Assembly (NCBI RefSeq): GCF_022023855.1
Contig: NZ_CP059449.1
Location: forward strand, 1,040,501-1,104,500
Length of the DNA: 64,000 nucleotides
Origin: Azospirillum brasilense
Lineage (GTDB): Bacteria > Pseudomonadota > Alphaproteobacteria > Azospirillales > Azospirillaceae
Direction of reading: 5' to 3'
The position numbers and the translations under genes are program-made. The notes beneath the pieces are model-generated. The model had not been told where the DNA came from, did no database searches, and saw nothing but the letters and a program-made list of their open reading frames with translations. Below are positions 57,526-64,000 of the stretch, piece by piece (within the stretch, counting starts at the first letter, position 1; each line of letters begins with the position of its first letter).

Positions 57526-57549
57526 GGAACGGCCATTCCAGGCCGTTCC
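57526..57549. terminator. Hairpin between phoR and the Cache pseudogene
   Basis: GGAACGGCC (57526-57534) and GGCCGTTCC (57541-57549) form a perfect 9-bp stem with a 6-base loop, between two convergent genes. No T-run follows on either side. Confidence 0.45.
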
Positions 57550-57609
57550 CGGCGACGAAGGTAACGGCACAAGCAACAGCAGGCTCGGTCATTCGTCTGG
57601 TTGCTGTCG

Positions 57610-58132
57610 TCAGTCCTTCAGGTATCCAACATAATAGACGCCGATTATATTGTTGCGCGCGTCGCGTATGGGCTCATAGCCAGTGGTGTATGGCTTGCCC
57701 AGTATGTCAACGTCTCCATAGAAGCTCTCTCCTTTAGCAATCGCTGCAATCGCCTTACCCTTGGGGTCGAGTACGGTTCCGATCGCACGAGATCCGTCAT
57801 CCTTCTTTACATTCGTTGCCACCCGGACAAACTCATCGCCATTCTTGACAAAAATGGTAGACGTTCCTCCTTTCTCCTTTTTGTACCTCGTCGACGAGTG
57901 AGAAGTTGTTGTTCATCTTAGTGTCGCCAAAGTACAAAGCCGGTACGGTCTTTCCGGCAATCGTATCTTCTCCTTTGATGTTCGGGGCGCCCAATGCCGC
58001 GGCCTTGGATTTGAGGAGTTGCATTGATGAGCGGACATCCTCCGCGGGTCCGGCGAGCGCTCGCGGATGCGGCAAAGCCGTGAACTCGGCGGTGAAAACC
58101 AGCAGTACGAGCGCAAACGTAGATGCCTTCAT
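57610..58132 (-). pseudogene. Frameshifted Cache-domain exported protein
   Basis: The 5' part starts at 58132 (GAGGTGG ribosome-binding site) with a signal peptide (ALVLLVFTAEFTALPHPRALA). It continues GPAEDVRSSMQLLKSKAAAL and ALYFGDTKMNNNFSLVDEVQ. A single-base shift inside the A/G-rich stretch at about 57865-57885 then breaks the frame. The other frame continues the same fold: STIFVKNGDEFVRVATNVKK, then SFYGDVDILGKPYTTGYEPI and VYYVGYLKD. Together they make a single Cache_3/Cache_2-type extracytoplasmic sensor domain of about 175 residues. A sequencing error in the A-run is possible. Codon use is less biased than in neighbours. Confidence 0.75.
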
Positions 58133-58415
58133 TGCCACCTCCCGGCCTCGCTGCATCTCGACGCCATAGATATCGGGTGAGGAGGCCCATTATTGATGTG
58201 CCAAGCACTGAACAGTGATGCTTATCTGAGCCGCTCTCTCAAGCTTCCACAAGGCTATATGCCAGCATTACCTTCAGGGTCGCTCAAATAGAGGCGCGAT
58301 ATATCTTTCTATGAACCACAATTTTGGTTCGAAAATCGCTTAGCGGAAAGCCTTTGGGAAATGACGACATGATCGAATACTAGACCATATGTTTGCCGGC
58401 CGAAAGGCGAGTAGC

Positions 58416-58493
58416 GGCCCGTCCCACGGCATGTCCCCATCGAGGATTGCGCCGGGCGGTCCGGCGCCGAGCCTCAGACATGGGGGACGGGCC
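58416..58493 (+). ncRNA. Candidate structured (bridge-type) RNA upstream of the IS110 transposase
   Basis: The outer arms GGCCCGTCCC (58416-58425) and GGGACGGGCC (58484-58493) are perfect complements. Inside, GAGG plus GCGCCGG pair with CCGGCGC plus CCTC, giving a second long hairpin around 58441-58475. The 5' noncoding end is where IS110-group elements encode their target-choosing bridge RNA. It could instead be a translation-control hairpin or a recombination site, because it ends immediately before the start codon. Confidence 0.35.
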
Positions 58494-58494
58494 G

Positions 58495-59607
58495 ATGAAC
58501 TCTACCATTTTCGTGGGTCTGGATGTGCATAAGGCGACGGTGTCCGTGGCCGTGGCCGAAGGAACACGCGGCGGCGAGGTCCGCTTGTTCGGCACGGTGG
58601 CGAACCGGGCCGAGGTGATCGAAAAGCTGGTCGGGCGGCTCGCCCGGGACGGGTATCGCCTGAGCTTCTGCTATGAGGCGGGCCCGTGCGGGTACGGCCT
58701 GTATCGTCAGCTTACCGCGCTTGGGCATGAGTGCGTGGTCGTGGCTCCGTCGCTGATCCCGGTCCGGGCGGGCGACCGGGTGAAGACGGATCGGCGCGAT
58801 GCTGTCATGCTCGCCAAGCTGCACCGGGCCGGCGAGCTGACGGCCGTGTGGGTGCCCGACGGAGCCCACGAGGCGATGCGCGACTTGATCCGGGCTCGGG
58901 CGACAGCGGTGCAGGTGCTGGGCAAGGCCCGCCAGCACCTGCAAGGCTTTCTCCTGCGGCACGGCCGCGTCTATCCTGGCAAGCGGGGCTGGACTCAGGC
59001 CTACCGACGCTGGCTGACGACGGTGCGCTTCGAGCACCCGGCTCAGCAGGCGGTGCTGCAGGACTACATCCACGCCGTAACGGACGCTGAGGCCCGCGTG
59101 GCACGTCTGACCAGGCAAATCGAGGGGCTGGTCGCGGAGTGGTCGATGGCACCGGTCGTGGCGGCCCTGCAGGCCATGCGCGGCGTTGCTTTCCTCGTGG
59201 CGGTCACCGTGGTCGCCGAGGTGGGCGACTTCTCGCGCTTTGCCAACCCCCGCCAGTTGATGGCCTATCTCGGCCTGGTGCCCTCGGAGCATTCCAGTGG
59301 CGCCAGCGTGCGCCGTGGTGGCATCACCAAGGCCGGCAGCGGTTTGGCACGGCGGATCCTGATCGAAGGAGCTTGGAGCTACCGGATGCCGGCCCGCGTC
59401 AGCCGCAAGCTGTACGATCGCATCGAAGCCCTGCCGCAGTCTGTCCGCGACATCGCCTGGAAGGCGCAGGCCCGGCTGTGTGCGCGTTATCGCCGCCTGA
59501 CGGCCGCGGGAAAGGCCAAGGTGGTGGTCACCACGGCCATTGCGCGCGAGATGGTCGGCTTCCTGTGGGCGATCGCCCGTGAGGTCCAGCCGCGTCCGGC
59601 TTCCTGA
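58495..59607 (+). CDS. IS110-family transposase
   Basis: A 370-residue DEDD recombinase. The N-terminal RuvC-like domain has D10 (FVGLDVHKATVSVAV), E61 (CYEAGPCGYGLY), and D99 and D102 (KTDRRDAVMLAKL). The C-terminal Transposase_20 domain has MRGVAFLVAVTVVAEVGDFS and MAYLGLVPSEHSSGAS, which includes the serine thought to act in cleavage. All key residues are intact, so the element may be active. The ATG at 58495 follows GGGGGACGGGCCG and matches the conserved MNSTIFVGLDVHK start. Confidence 0.93.
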   Translation: MNSTIFVGLDVHKATVSVAVAEGTRGGEVRLFGTVANRAEVIEKLVGRLARDGYRLSFCYEAGPCGYGLYRQLTALGHECVVVAPSLIPVRAGDRVKTDRRDAVMLAKLHRAGELTAVWVPDGAHEAMRDLIRARATAVQVLGKARQHLQGFLLRHGRVYPGKRGWTQAYRRWLTTVRFEHPAQQAVLQDYIHAVTDAEARVARLTRQIEGLVAEWSMAPVVAALQAMRGVAFLVAVTVVAEVGDFSRFANPRQLMAYLGLVPSEHSSGASVRRGGITKAGSGLARRILIEGAWSYRMPARVSRKLYDRIEALPQSVRDIAWKAQARLCARYRRLTAAGKAKVVVTTAIAREMVGFLWAIAREVQPRPAS

Positions 59608-59629
59608 CGGCATCGGACGTCGCAGCCGG

Positions 59630-59810
59630 TGCCCACGGCTGGAGGCGGGGCGCGGTAGGGGAACCCTCGTGTTCTGTTATGAGCCGGCCTGACCGACGCT
59701 CGCTCCTAGACCGAGGCAGCCCCAGGACGAAACCACGGTCATGCGGTAGCCAACCCGCGCATGAGAGCTTGCTCAACCGTCGTCTTCGGCCCTGCCTCCT
59801 GCCGTGGGCA
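59630..59810. repeat. Long-range inverted repeat downstream of the IS110 transposase
   Basis: TGCCCACGGCTGGAGGC (59630-59646) is complementary to GCCTCCTGCCGTGGGCA (59794-59810) at 16 of 17 positions, enclosing 147 bases. A small local hairpin (CAGCCG/CGGCTG, 59623-59641) overlaps the left arm. The region from the transposase stop to about 59880 holds no gene. It may be the right end of the element or a second structured RNA. Confidence 0.6.
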
Positions 59811-59879
59811 TCCACTGAGCTTCAGCGCCTGGGCGTAGCCAGGACGGGCACGCGTGGCCAAATCCCTTGACGGCAAACA

Positions 59880-60469
59880 TGAGAACAGAATGATGTTATT
59901 TCTGCGTTCCGAAATTTTCTTCGCTTTATTAACACTGGCGATGATGCGGTCAGGATCGGCGGTCCAGACGAAACGCTTGGCCGTCCTGTTATGCTCCGTG
60001 ATGAAGCGGTGAATGGCGGCCTGGAGATCGACGCCGCCGCGGAAGCTGCCCCCGGCGCAGGCGCTTGCGGGTCAACTTGGCGAAGAAGCCCTCCACCGCG
60101 TTCAGCCACGACGCCGAGGTCGGGGTAAAGTGGAAAACCCAGCGCGGATGCTTCTCCAGCCAGGCGCGGACCTTCGGGTGCGTGTGGGTAGCGTAGTTGT
60201 CCAGGATCACATGGACCGCCTTGCCGACCGGCACCGCCGCCTCGACGGTGTTGAGGAAACGGATGAATTCCTGATGCCGGTGGCGGGCCGCGCACTGCCC
60301 CATCACGGTGCCGTCCAGCACGTTCAGCGCGGCGAACAGGGTGGTTGTTCCGTGGCGGGTGTAATCGCGGCACCAGCTTCTGCGGCGTGTTGCCGCTATG
60401 GATGGAGCCCTCCAACCGATCCCGGTCGGCAGGAGCCAGCTTCAGGTCGATGGCCCACGGGCGAGACAT
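59880..60469 (-). pseudogene. Decayed IS630-family transposase
   Basis: The 5' end at 60469 begins MSRPWAIDLKLAPADRDRLE and runs to TPQKLV, the usual IS630 N-terminus. It then joins directly to catalytic-domain sequence (DYTRHGTTTLFAALNVLDGT in another frame), so an internal segment of the helix-turn-helix and early DDE region is deleted. The DDE remnants VHVILDNYATHTHPKVRAWL and HFTPTSASWLNAVEGFFAKL are clear. A further frameshift near 60046 moves the end (FRGGVDLQAAIHRFITEHN, FVWTADPDRIIASV) to a third frame. It is inactive. Confidence 0.85.
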
Positions 60470-60575
60470 CCATGCTCCGCCGCCTACCAGTATCCTTTGT
60501 AGAACGTAATGGCCCGTGCGGCGCGGGGCACTGGAGGTTGCGTCCACCCCGTCCGGCGTGACCGAAAGTGGGCGT

Positions 60576-60603
60576 CGTCATGAAACTGTCATAAAACCGT
60601 AAT
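60576..60603 (+). promoter_or_regulatory. Pho box upstream of pstS
   Basis: Three half-sites, CGTCAT, TGTCAT and CCGTAAT, are spaced 11 bases apart (guanines at 60577, 60588 and 60599). The CTGTCATAAA core is that of PhoB boxes. It lies 123 bases before the pstS start and immediately after the IS debris, so phosphate control of the pst operon survived the insertion. Confidence 0.88.
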
Positions 60604-60725
60604 CAGCGCGTCGCGGACCCCGACTAGTGTCCGCCCCGCAAGCCGCCCGCCCCTGGGGGAAGCGGCACGGGGTTGGACCATCGCGTTCCCCGGCAAAGGG
60701 GCAACCGGACCATCGGAGGGATACC

Positions 60726-61769
60726 GTGAATTCCAAGAAGCTCGCCGTCACCGCCGCCGCGGTCGTCGCCATGACCGCTGCCTTCGCGGGTGCTGCGAAC
60801 GCCCAGTCGCGCGACCAGATCCGCGCCGTCGGCTCCTCGACCGTGTTCCCGTTCACCACGGCGGTTGCCGAGGCTTTCGGCAAGGGCGGCAAGTTCAAAA
60901 CCCCGGTCGTCGAGTCGACCGGCACCGGCGGCGGCCTGAAGCTGTTCTGCGCGGGCGTCGGCCCGCAGCACCCGGACGTGGCGAACGCCTCGCGCCGCAT
61001 CAAGAAGTCCGAGGTCGAGCAGTGCGCCGCCAACGGCGTCGCCCAGATCACCGAGCTGAAGATCGGCTACGACGGCATCGCGCTCGCCTACTCCAAGCAG
61101 GCCCCGCACACCGACCTGACCACCCAGATCCTGTGGAAGGCCCTGGCCAAGGACGTGCCGGTCGACGGCAAGATGGTCGCCAACCCCTACAAGAAGTGGT
61201 CGGACATCGACCCGAAGCTCCCGAACAAGGAGATCGAGGTCCTCGGCCCGCCCCCGACGTCCGGCACCCGCGACAGCTTCAACGAGCTGGTGATGCTCGA
61301 AGGCTGCAAGAAGGTCGCCGAGGTCAAGACCATCGTCGCCGACGAGAAGGCCCGTGAAAAGGCCTGCATGACCATCCGCGAGGACGGCGGCTACGTCGAG
61401 GCCGGCGAGAACGACAACCTGATCGTCCAGAAGCTGACCGCCAACCCCGACGCCTTCGGCGTGTTCGGCTACAGCTTCTACGACCAGAACCGCGACAAGC
61501 TGCAGACTGCCAAGATGGACGGCGTCGATCTGTCGCCGGAAGCGGTCCAGGCCGGCAAGTACGAGCTGTCGCGCCCGCTGTTCATCTACATCAAGAACGC
61601 CCACGCCGGCGTCATCCCCGGCATCCGCGAACTGGTCGCCGAGTTCACCTCGGAGCGCGCAATGGGCGAGGACGGCTACCTGTCCGACAAGGGTCTGATC
61701 TCCCTGCCGAAGGCGGAGCGCGACGCCGCCCGCACCTCGGCGACCAACCTGACCCCGCTCCAGCTCTGA
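60726..61769 (+). CDS. pstS: Periplasmic phosphate-binding protein PstS
   Basis: A 347-residue high-affinity phosphate-binding protein. The signal peptide KKLAVTAAAVVAMTAAFAGA is followed by the mature start QSRDQIRAVGSSTVFPFTTA. The phosphate-binding loops GSSTVFPF and VESTGTGGGLKLF, and PPTSGTRDSFNEL, are intact. The GTG at 60726 is the start: GGAGGG lies at 60715-60720, with spacing of 5. It is the first gene of pstSCA under the Pho box. A terminator-like hairpin follows. Confidence 0.95.
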   Translation: MNSKKLAVTAAAVVAMTAAFAGAANAQSRDQIRAVGSSTVFPFTTAVAEAFGKGGKFKTPVVESTGTGGGLKLFCAGVGPQHPDVANASRRIKKSEVEQCAANGVAQITELKIGYDGIALAYSKQAPHTDLTTQILWKALAKDVPVDGKMVANPYKKWSDIDPKLPNKEIEVLGPPPTSGTRDSFNELVMLEGCKKVAEVKTIVADEKAREKACMTIREDGGYVEAGENDNLIVQKLTANPDAFGVFGYSFYDQNRDKLQTAKMDGVDLSPEAVQAGKYELSRPLFIYIKNAHAGVIPGIRELVAEFTSERAMGEDGYLSDKGLISLPKAERDAARTSATNLTPLQL

Positions 61770-61780
61770 CCGGCTGACGG

Positions 61781-61812
61781 AACCGGCGGCTCTCCTCGGA
61801 GGGCCGCCGGTT
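61781..61812 (+). terminator. Hairpin between pstS and pstC
   Basis: AACCGGCGGC (61781-61790) and GCCGCCGGTT (61803-61812) form a perfect 10-bp stem followed by TTCCCGTTT. In this position it probably lets more binding protein than permease be made. Confidence 0.7.
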
Positions 61813-61861
61813 TCCCGTTTGTGCCAGGAGCCCGTTTTCAGCCCATTTCCGGCGGTTTCGC

Positions 61862-63244
61862 ATGCAGCTCACGGTACTGCTCATCATTCTGGCCCTGCTC
61901 ACAGTGATCGGTTACCAGATGGGCCGGTCGCGTGCCGTCGCCTCCGTCGGCGGCCGCATCGTCGAGCTTCATTCGGTGCCGTCCTACCACGGCTTCTACG
62001 TCGCCCTCTGGGCGGGGCTTCCAGCCCTGCTGCTCTTCGCCTTCTGGGGGGCGTCCGAAGGCTGGCTGGTCATGCAGATGGTCCTGTCCGGCCTGCCGGA
62101 CCGGCTGGTCAACGGCGACGCCCAATCGCTCGGCCTGCTGCGCGCCGACATCCTGAACCTCGCCCACGGCGTCGCCACCGGCCGCGAGCCCGATCCGGAG
62201 GTCGTCGCCGCGGCGGAGCGCTATCTGCGGCTGCACGCGCTCGGCGACTGGAGCCTGCTGGTCATCGGCTGCTGCGTCGCCATCGGCGGCCTGCTCTACG
62301 CCCGCGGCCGGATCGACCCCGACCTGCGCGCCCGCAACCGGGTGGAGCGCACGGTCAACATCGCGCTGGTCATCTGCTCGCTGGTCGCCATCCTGACCAC
62401 CATCGGCATCGTGCTGTCGCTTCTGTTCGAGGCGATCCGCTTCTTCGCGGTGGTCAATCCTCTGGAGTTCCTGTTCGGCACGCACTGGAGCCCGCAGATG
62501 GCCATGCGCGCCGACCAGGTGGGCTCCAGCGGCTCCTTCGGCGCGATCCCGCTGTTCGCCGGCACGCTGCTGATCACCGGCATCGCCATGGCGGTGGCGG
62601 TTCCGGTCGGGCTGATGGCGGCCATCTTCATGTCGGAATACGCCAGCCCGGGTCTGCGCACTTGGCTGAAGCCGATCCTGGAGGTGTTGGCCGGCATCCC
62701 GACCGTGGTCTACGGCTTCTTCGCCGCCCTGACCATGGCGCCCTTCGTCCGCGACGTGGGCAACAGCCTGGGGCTGAGCGTCAGCTCCGAATCGGCGCTG
62801 GCCGCCGGCTTCGTGATGGGCGTGATGATCATCCCCTTCGTCAGCTCGCTGTCGGACGACGTCATCAACGCGGTGCCGCAGAGCTTGCGCGACGGCTCCT
62901 ACGGGCTGGGCGCCACCAAGTCGGAGACGATCCGGCTGGTCGTGCTGCCCGCCGCCCTGCCGGGCATCGTCGCCGCCGTCATGCTGGCGGTCAGCCGCGC
63001 CATCGGCGAGACGATGATCGTCACCATGGCCGCTGGCCTCACCGCCAACCTGACCGCCAACCCGCTGGACGCCGTGACCACGGTGACGACGCAGATCGCC
63101 ACGCTGCTGGTCGGCGACCAGGAGTTCGACAGCCCCAAGACGCTGTCGGCCTTCGGGCTGGGCCTTGTCCTGTTCGTCGTGACCCTCACCCTCAACATGG
63201 TCGCCCTCCGGGTGGTCCAGAAGTATCGAGAGAAATATGACTGA
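61862..63244 (+). CDS. pstC: Phosphate ABC transporter permease PstC
   Basis: A 460-residue inner-membrane permease. It has the long N-terminal extension of alphaproteobacterial PstC proteins (hydrophobic TVLLIILALLTVIGYQMG, then a periplasmic loop). The transport domain follows from about residue 190, with FGAIPLFAGTLLITGIAMAV and the cytoplasmic loop SLRDGSYGLGATKSETIRL. GIPTVVYGFFAALTMAPF is typical of PstC. It overlaps pstA by 8 bases. Confidence 0.94.
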   Translation: MQLTVLLIILALLTVIGYQMGRSRAVASVGGRIVELHSVPSYHGFYVALWAGLPALLLFAFWGASEGWLVMQMVLSGLPDRLVNGDAQSLGLLRADILNLAHGVATGREPDPEVVAAAERYLRLHALGDWSLLVIGCCVAIGGLLYARGRIDPDLRARNRVERTVNIALVICSLVAILTTIGIVLSLLFEAIRFFAVVNPLEFLFGTHWSPQMAMRADQVGSSGSFGAIPLFAGTLLITGIAMAVAVPVGLMAAIFMSEYASPGLRTWLKPILEVLAGIPTVVYGFFAALTMAPFVRDVGNSLGLSVSSESALAAGFVMGVMIIPFVSSLSDDVINAVPQSLRDGSYGLGATKSETIRLVVLPAALPGIVAAVMLAVSRAIGETMIVTMAAGLTANLTANPLDAVTTVTTQIATLLVGDQEFDSPKTLSAFGLGLVLFVVTLTLNMVALRVVQKYREKYD

Positions 63245-64000
63245 CCTCGTGGAACAGGATACGCGGGCCATGTCGGTCGCCGTCACCAAGTCGCGCTACC
63301 AGAGCGAGGAGTTCTCCGCCCGCCTGCGCCGCCGCTACGCCGCGGAGCGCCGGTTCCGGATCGCCGGGATGCTCGCCGTCGGGATCGCGTCTCTGATGCT
63401 GGTGGTTCTGCTCGGCTCCATCGTCAGTAAGGGCTACACCGCCTTCTGGCAGGCGCAGATCCGGCTTGAGGTGACCCTGGACAAGCAGCAGGTCGAGGAG
63501 CGAAACTACACCGCCCTCGTCCGGCAGGCGCTCTACGCCCAGGTCCCCGCAGCCACCGACCGCGCCACCCGCCGCTCGCTGAACGACCTGCTGTCCTCCG
63601 GCGCGCCGTACGAGCTGGAGGCGATGGTCAACGCCAACCCCTCCCTCGTCGGCACCACGCAGACCGTCTGGGTCCGCGCCGATGACGAGATCGACCAGTT
63701 CATGAAGGGCTTCATCCGGCGCGACGTGCCGGAGAGCGAGCGCCGGCTGAACGACGTCAAGATCGCCGCCATCGACGCGCTGGTCGCCAACGGCTCCATC
63801 CGCAGCACCTTCAACACCACTCTGTTCACCGCCGGCGACAGCCGCGAGCCGGAACAGGCGGGCATCCTGGGAGCCGTCGTCGGCTCCGCCCTGACGCTGG
63901 TGGTGACCATGCTGCTGTCGGTGCCCATCGGCATCGCTGCCGCAGTCTATCTGGAGGAGTTCGCGCCGAAGAACCGCTGGACCGACCTGATCGAGGTGAA
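63237..64000 (+). CDS. pstA: Phosphate ABC transporter permease PstA, 5' part
   Basis: The gene starts at an ATG inside the end of pstC and runs beyond the window; 254 residues are visible. The first helix (IAGMLAVGIASLMLVVLLGS) is followed by a periplasmic insert of about 150 residues of the DUF3333 type (for example SLNDLLSSGAPYELEAMVNA). The transport domain begins AGILGAVVGSALTLVVTMLL with SVPIGIAAAVYLEEF. It forms the phosphate channel with PstC. pstB, phoU and phoB may follow outside the window. Confidence 0.92.
   Translation, partial: MTDLVEQDTRAMSVAVTKSRYQSEEFSARLRRRYAAERRFRIAGMLAVGIASLMLVVLLGSIVSKGYTAFWQAQIRLEVTLDKQQVEERNYTALVRQALYAQVPAATDRATRRSLNDLLSSGAPYELEAMVNANPSLVGTTQTVWVRADDEIDQFMKGFIRRDVPESERRLNDVKIAAIDALVANGSIRSTFNTTLFTAGDSREPEQAGILGAVVGSALTLVVTMLLSVPIGIAAAVYLEEFAPKNRWTDLIEV

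Larger units (their letters stand above)
58380..59870 (+). mobile_element. IS110-family insertion element (boundaries approximate)
   Basis: The element contains one transposase gene (58495-59607), a strongly foldable leader (58416-58493) and a 3' noncoding part with long-range complementarity (59630-59810). IS110 elements usually lack clear terminal inverted repeats, so the ends cannot be fixed from one copy. It is part of about 3 kb of accessory DNA between phoR and pstS. Confidence 0.65.

Noticed and set aside
57833..58156. An independent 107-residue small secreted protein
   Set aside because: Its sequence continues directly, in another frame, into the downstream Cache half, so it is one broken gene.
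59822..60547. A continuous 241-residue gene on the minus strand
   Set aside because: It merely joins an IS630 N-terminus to wrong-frame sequence; the true catalytic motifs lie in other frames.

Overview
The window is a high-G+C, densely coded stretch of an alphaproteobacterial chromosome. It most likely comes from Azospirillum or a close Rhodospirillales relative. This is inferred from the dnaA–rpsT–enoyl-CoA hydratase–mutM / ubiE–ubiB neighbourhood, an Irr-type Fur regulator, a complete ccoNOQP–ccoGHIS–fnr set, and a DUF3333-type PstA. No database search was possible; all names rest on motifs and context.

Layout. 1-5.8 kb: the 3' end of pnp, a SAM methyltransferase, a hypothetical gene, a YpfJ-type zinc peptidase, a TspO-like membrane protein, a KamA-type radical SAM enzyme and a glycerophosphodiesterase. 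6-9.2 kb: a nitronate-monooxygenase-like flavoprotein with an extra cysteine cluster, then irr, rubrerythrin and DUF3501. 9.2-19.7 kb: SH3-domain protein, 2-hydroxyacid dehydrogenase, Uma2 nuclease-like protein, a large acyl-CoA-synthetase/GNAT fusion, L-lactate dehydrogenase, an A+T-rich orphan gene bracketed by inverted repeats, pyrophosphatase, a YejA-like binding protein and a cytidylate-kinase-like protein. 19.7-31.2 kb: ubiB and ubiE face a conserved mutM–(secreted protein)–enoyl-CoA hydratase–rpsT–dnaA block, with two large TPR proteins lying between ubiE and mutM.

31.3-38.2 kb: a polyamine-type ABC transporter (binding protein, ATPase, two permeases) split in the middle by an oppositely oriented copper cluster (DUF2946, YcnI/DUF1775, CopC-CopD fusion). 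38.2-43.7 kb: a small acidic protein, thioesterase, multicopper oxidase, two RNA methyltransferases and a GNAT-like gene. 43.7-53.2 kb: the microaerobic respiration locus. An FNR-type box precedes ccoNOQP (cbb3 oxidase), then ccoGHIS (assembly and copper supply) and an FnrN-type regulator that probably controls them. 53.4-55.7 kb: NADP-malic enzyme.

55.8-64 kb: the phosphate-starvation locus. phoR is followed by about 3 kb of accessory DNA (a frameshifted Cache-domain gene, an IS110-family element with strongly foldable flanks, and a decayed IS630 transposase). A clear Pho box then precedes pstS-pstC-pstA, which runs off the window. The C-terminus of PhoR reads through two palindromic repeats.

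The most interesting signals are the IS110 flanking structures (candidate guide-type RNA), the split polyamine/copper arrangement, the inverted-repeat-bounded A+T-rich gene, the cysteine-cluster flavoprotein, and the uncharacterised GNAT-like gene that shares the FNR-box region with ccoN. No CRISPR array, tRNA, rRNA or prophage was seen.
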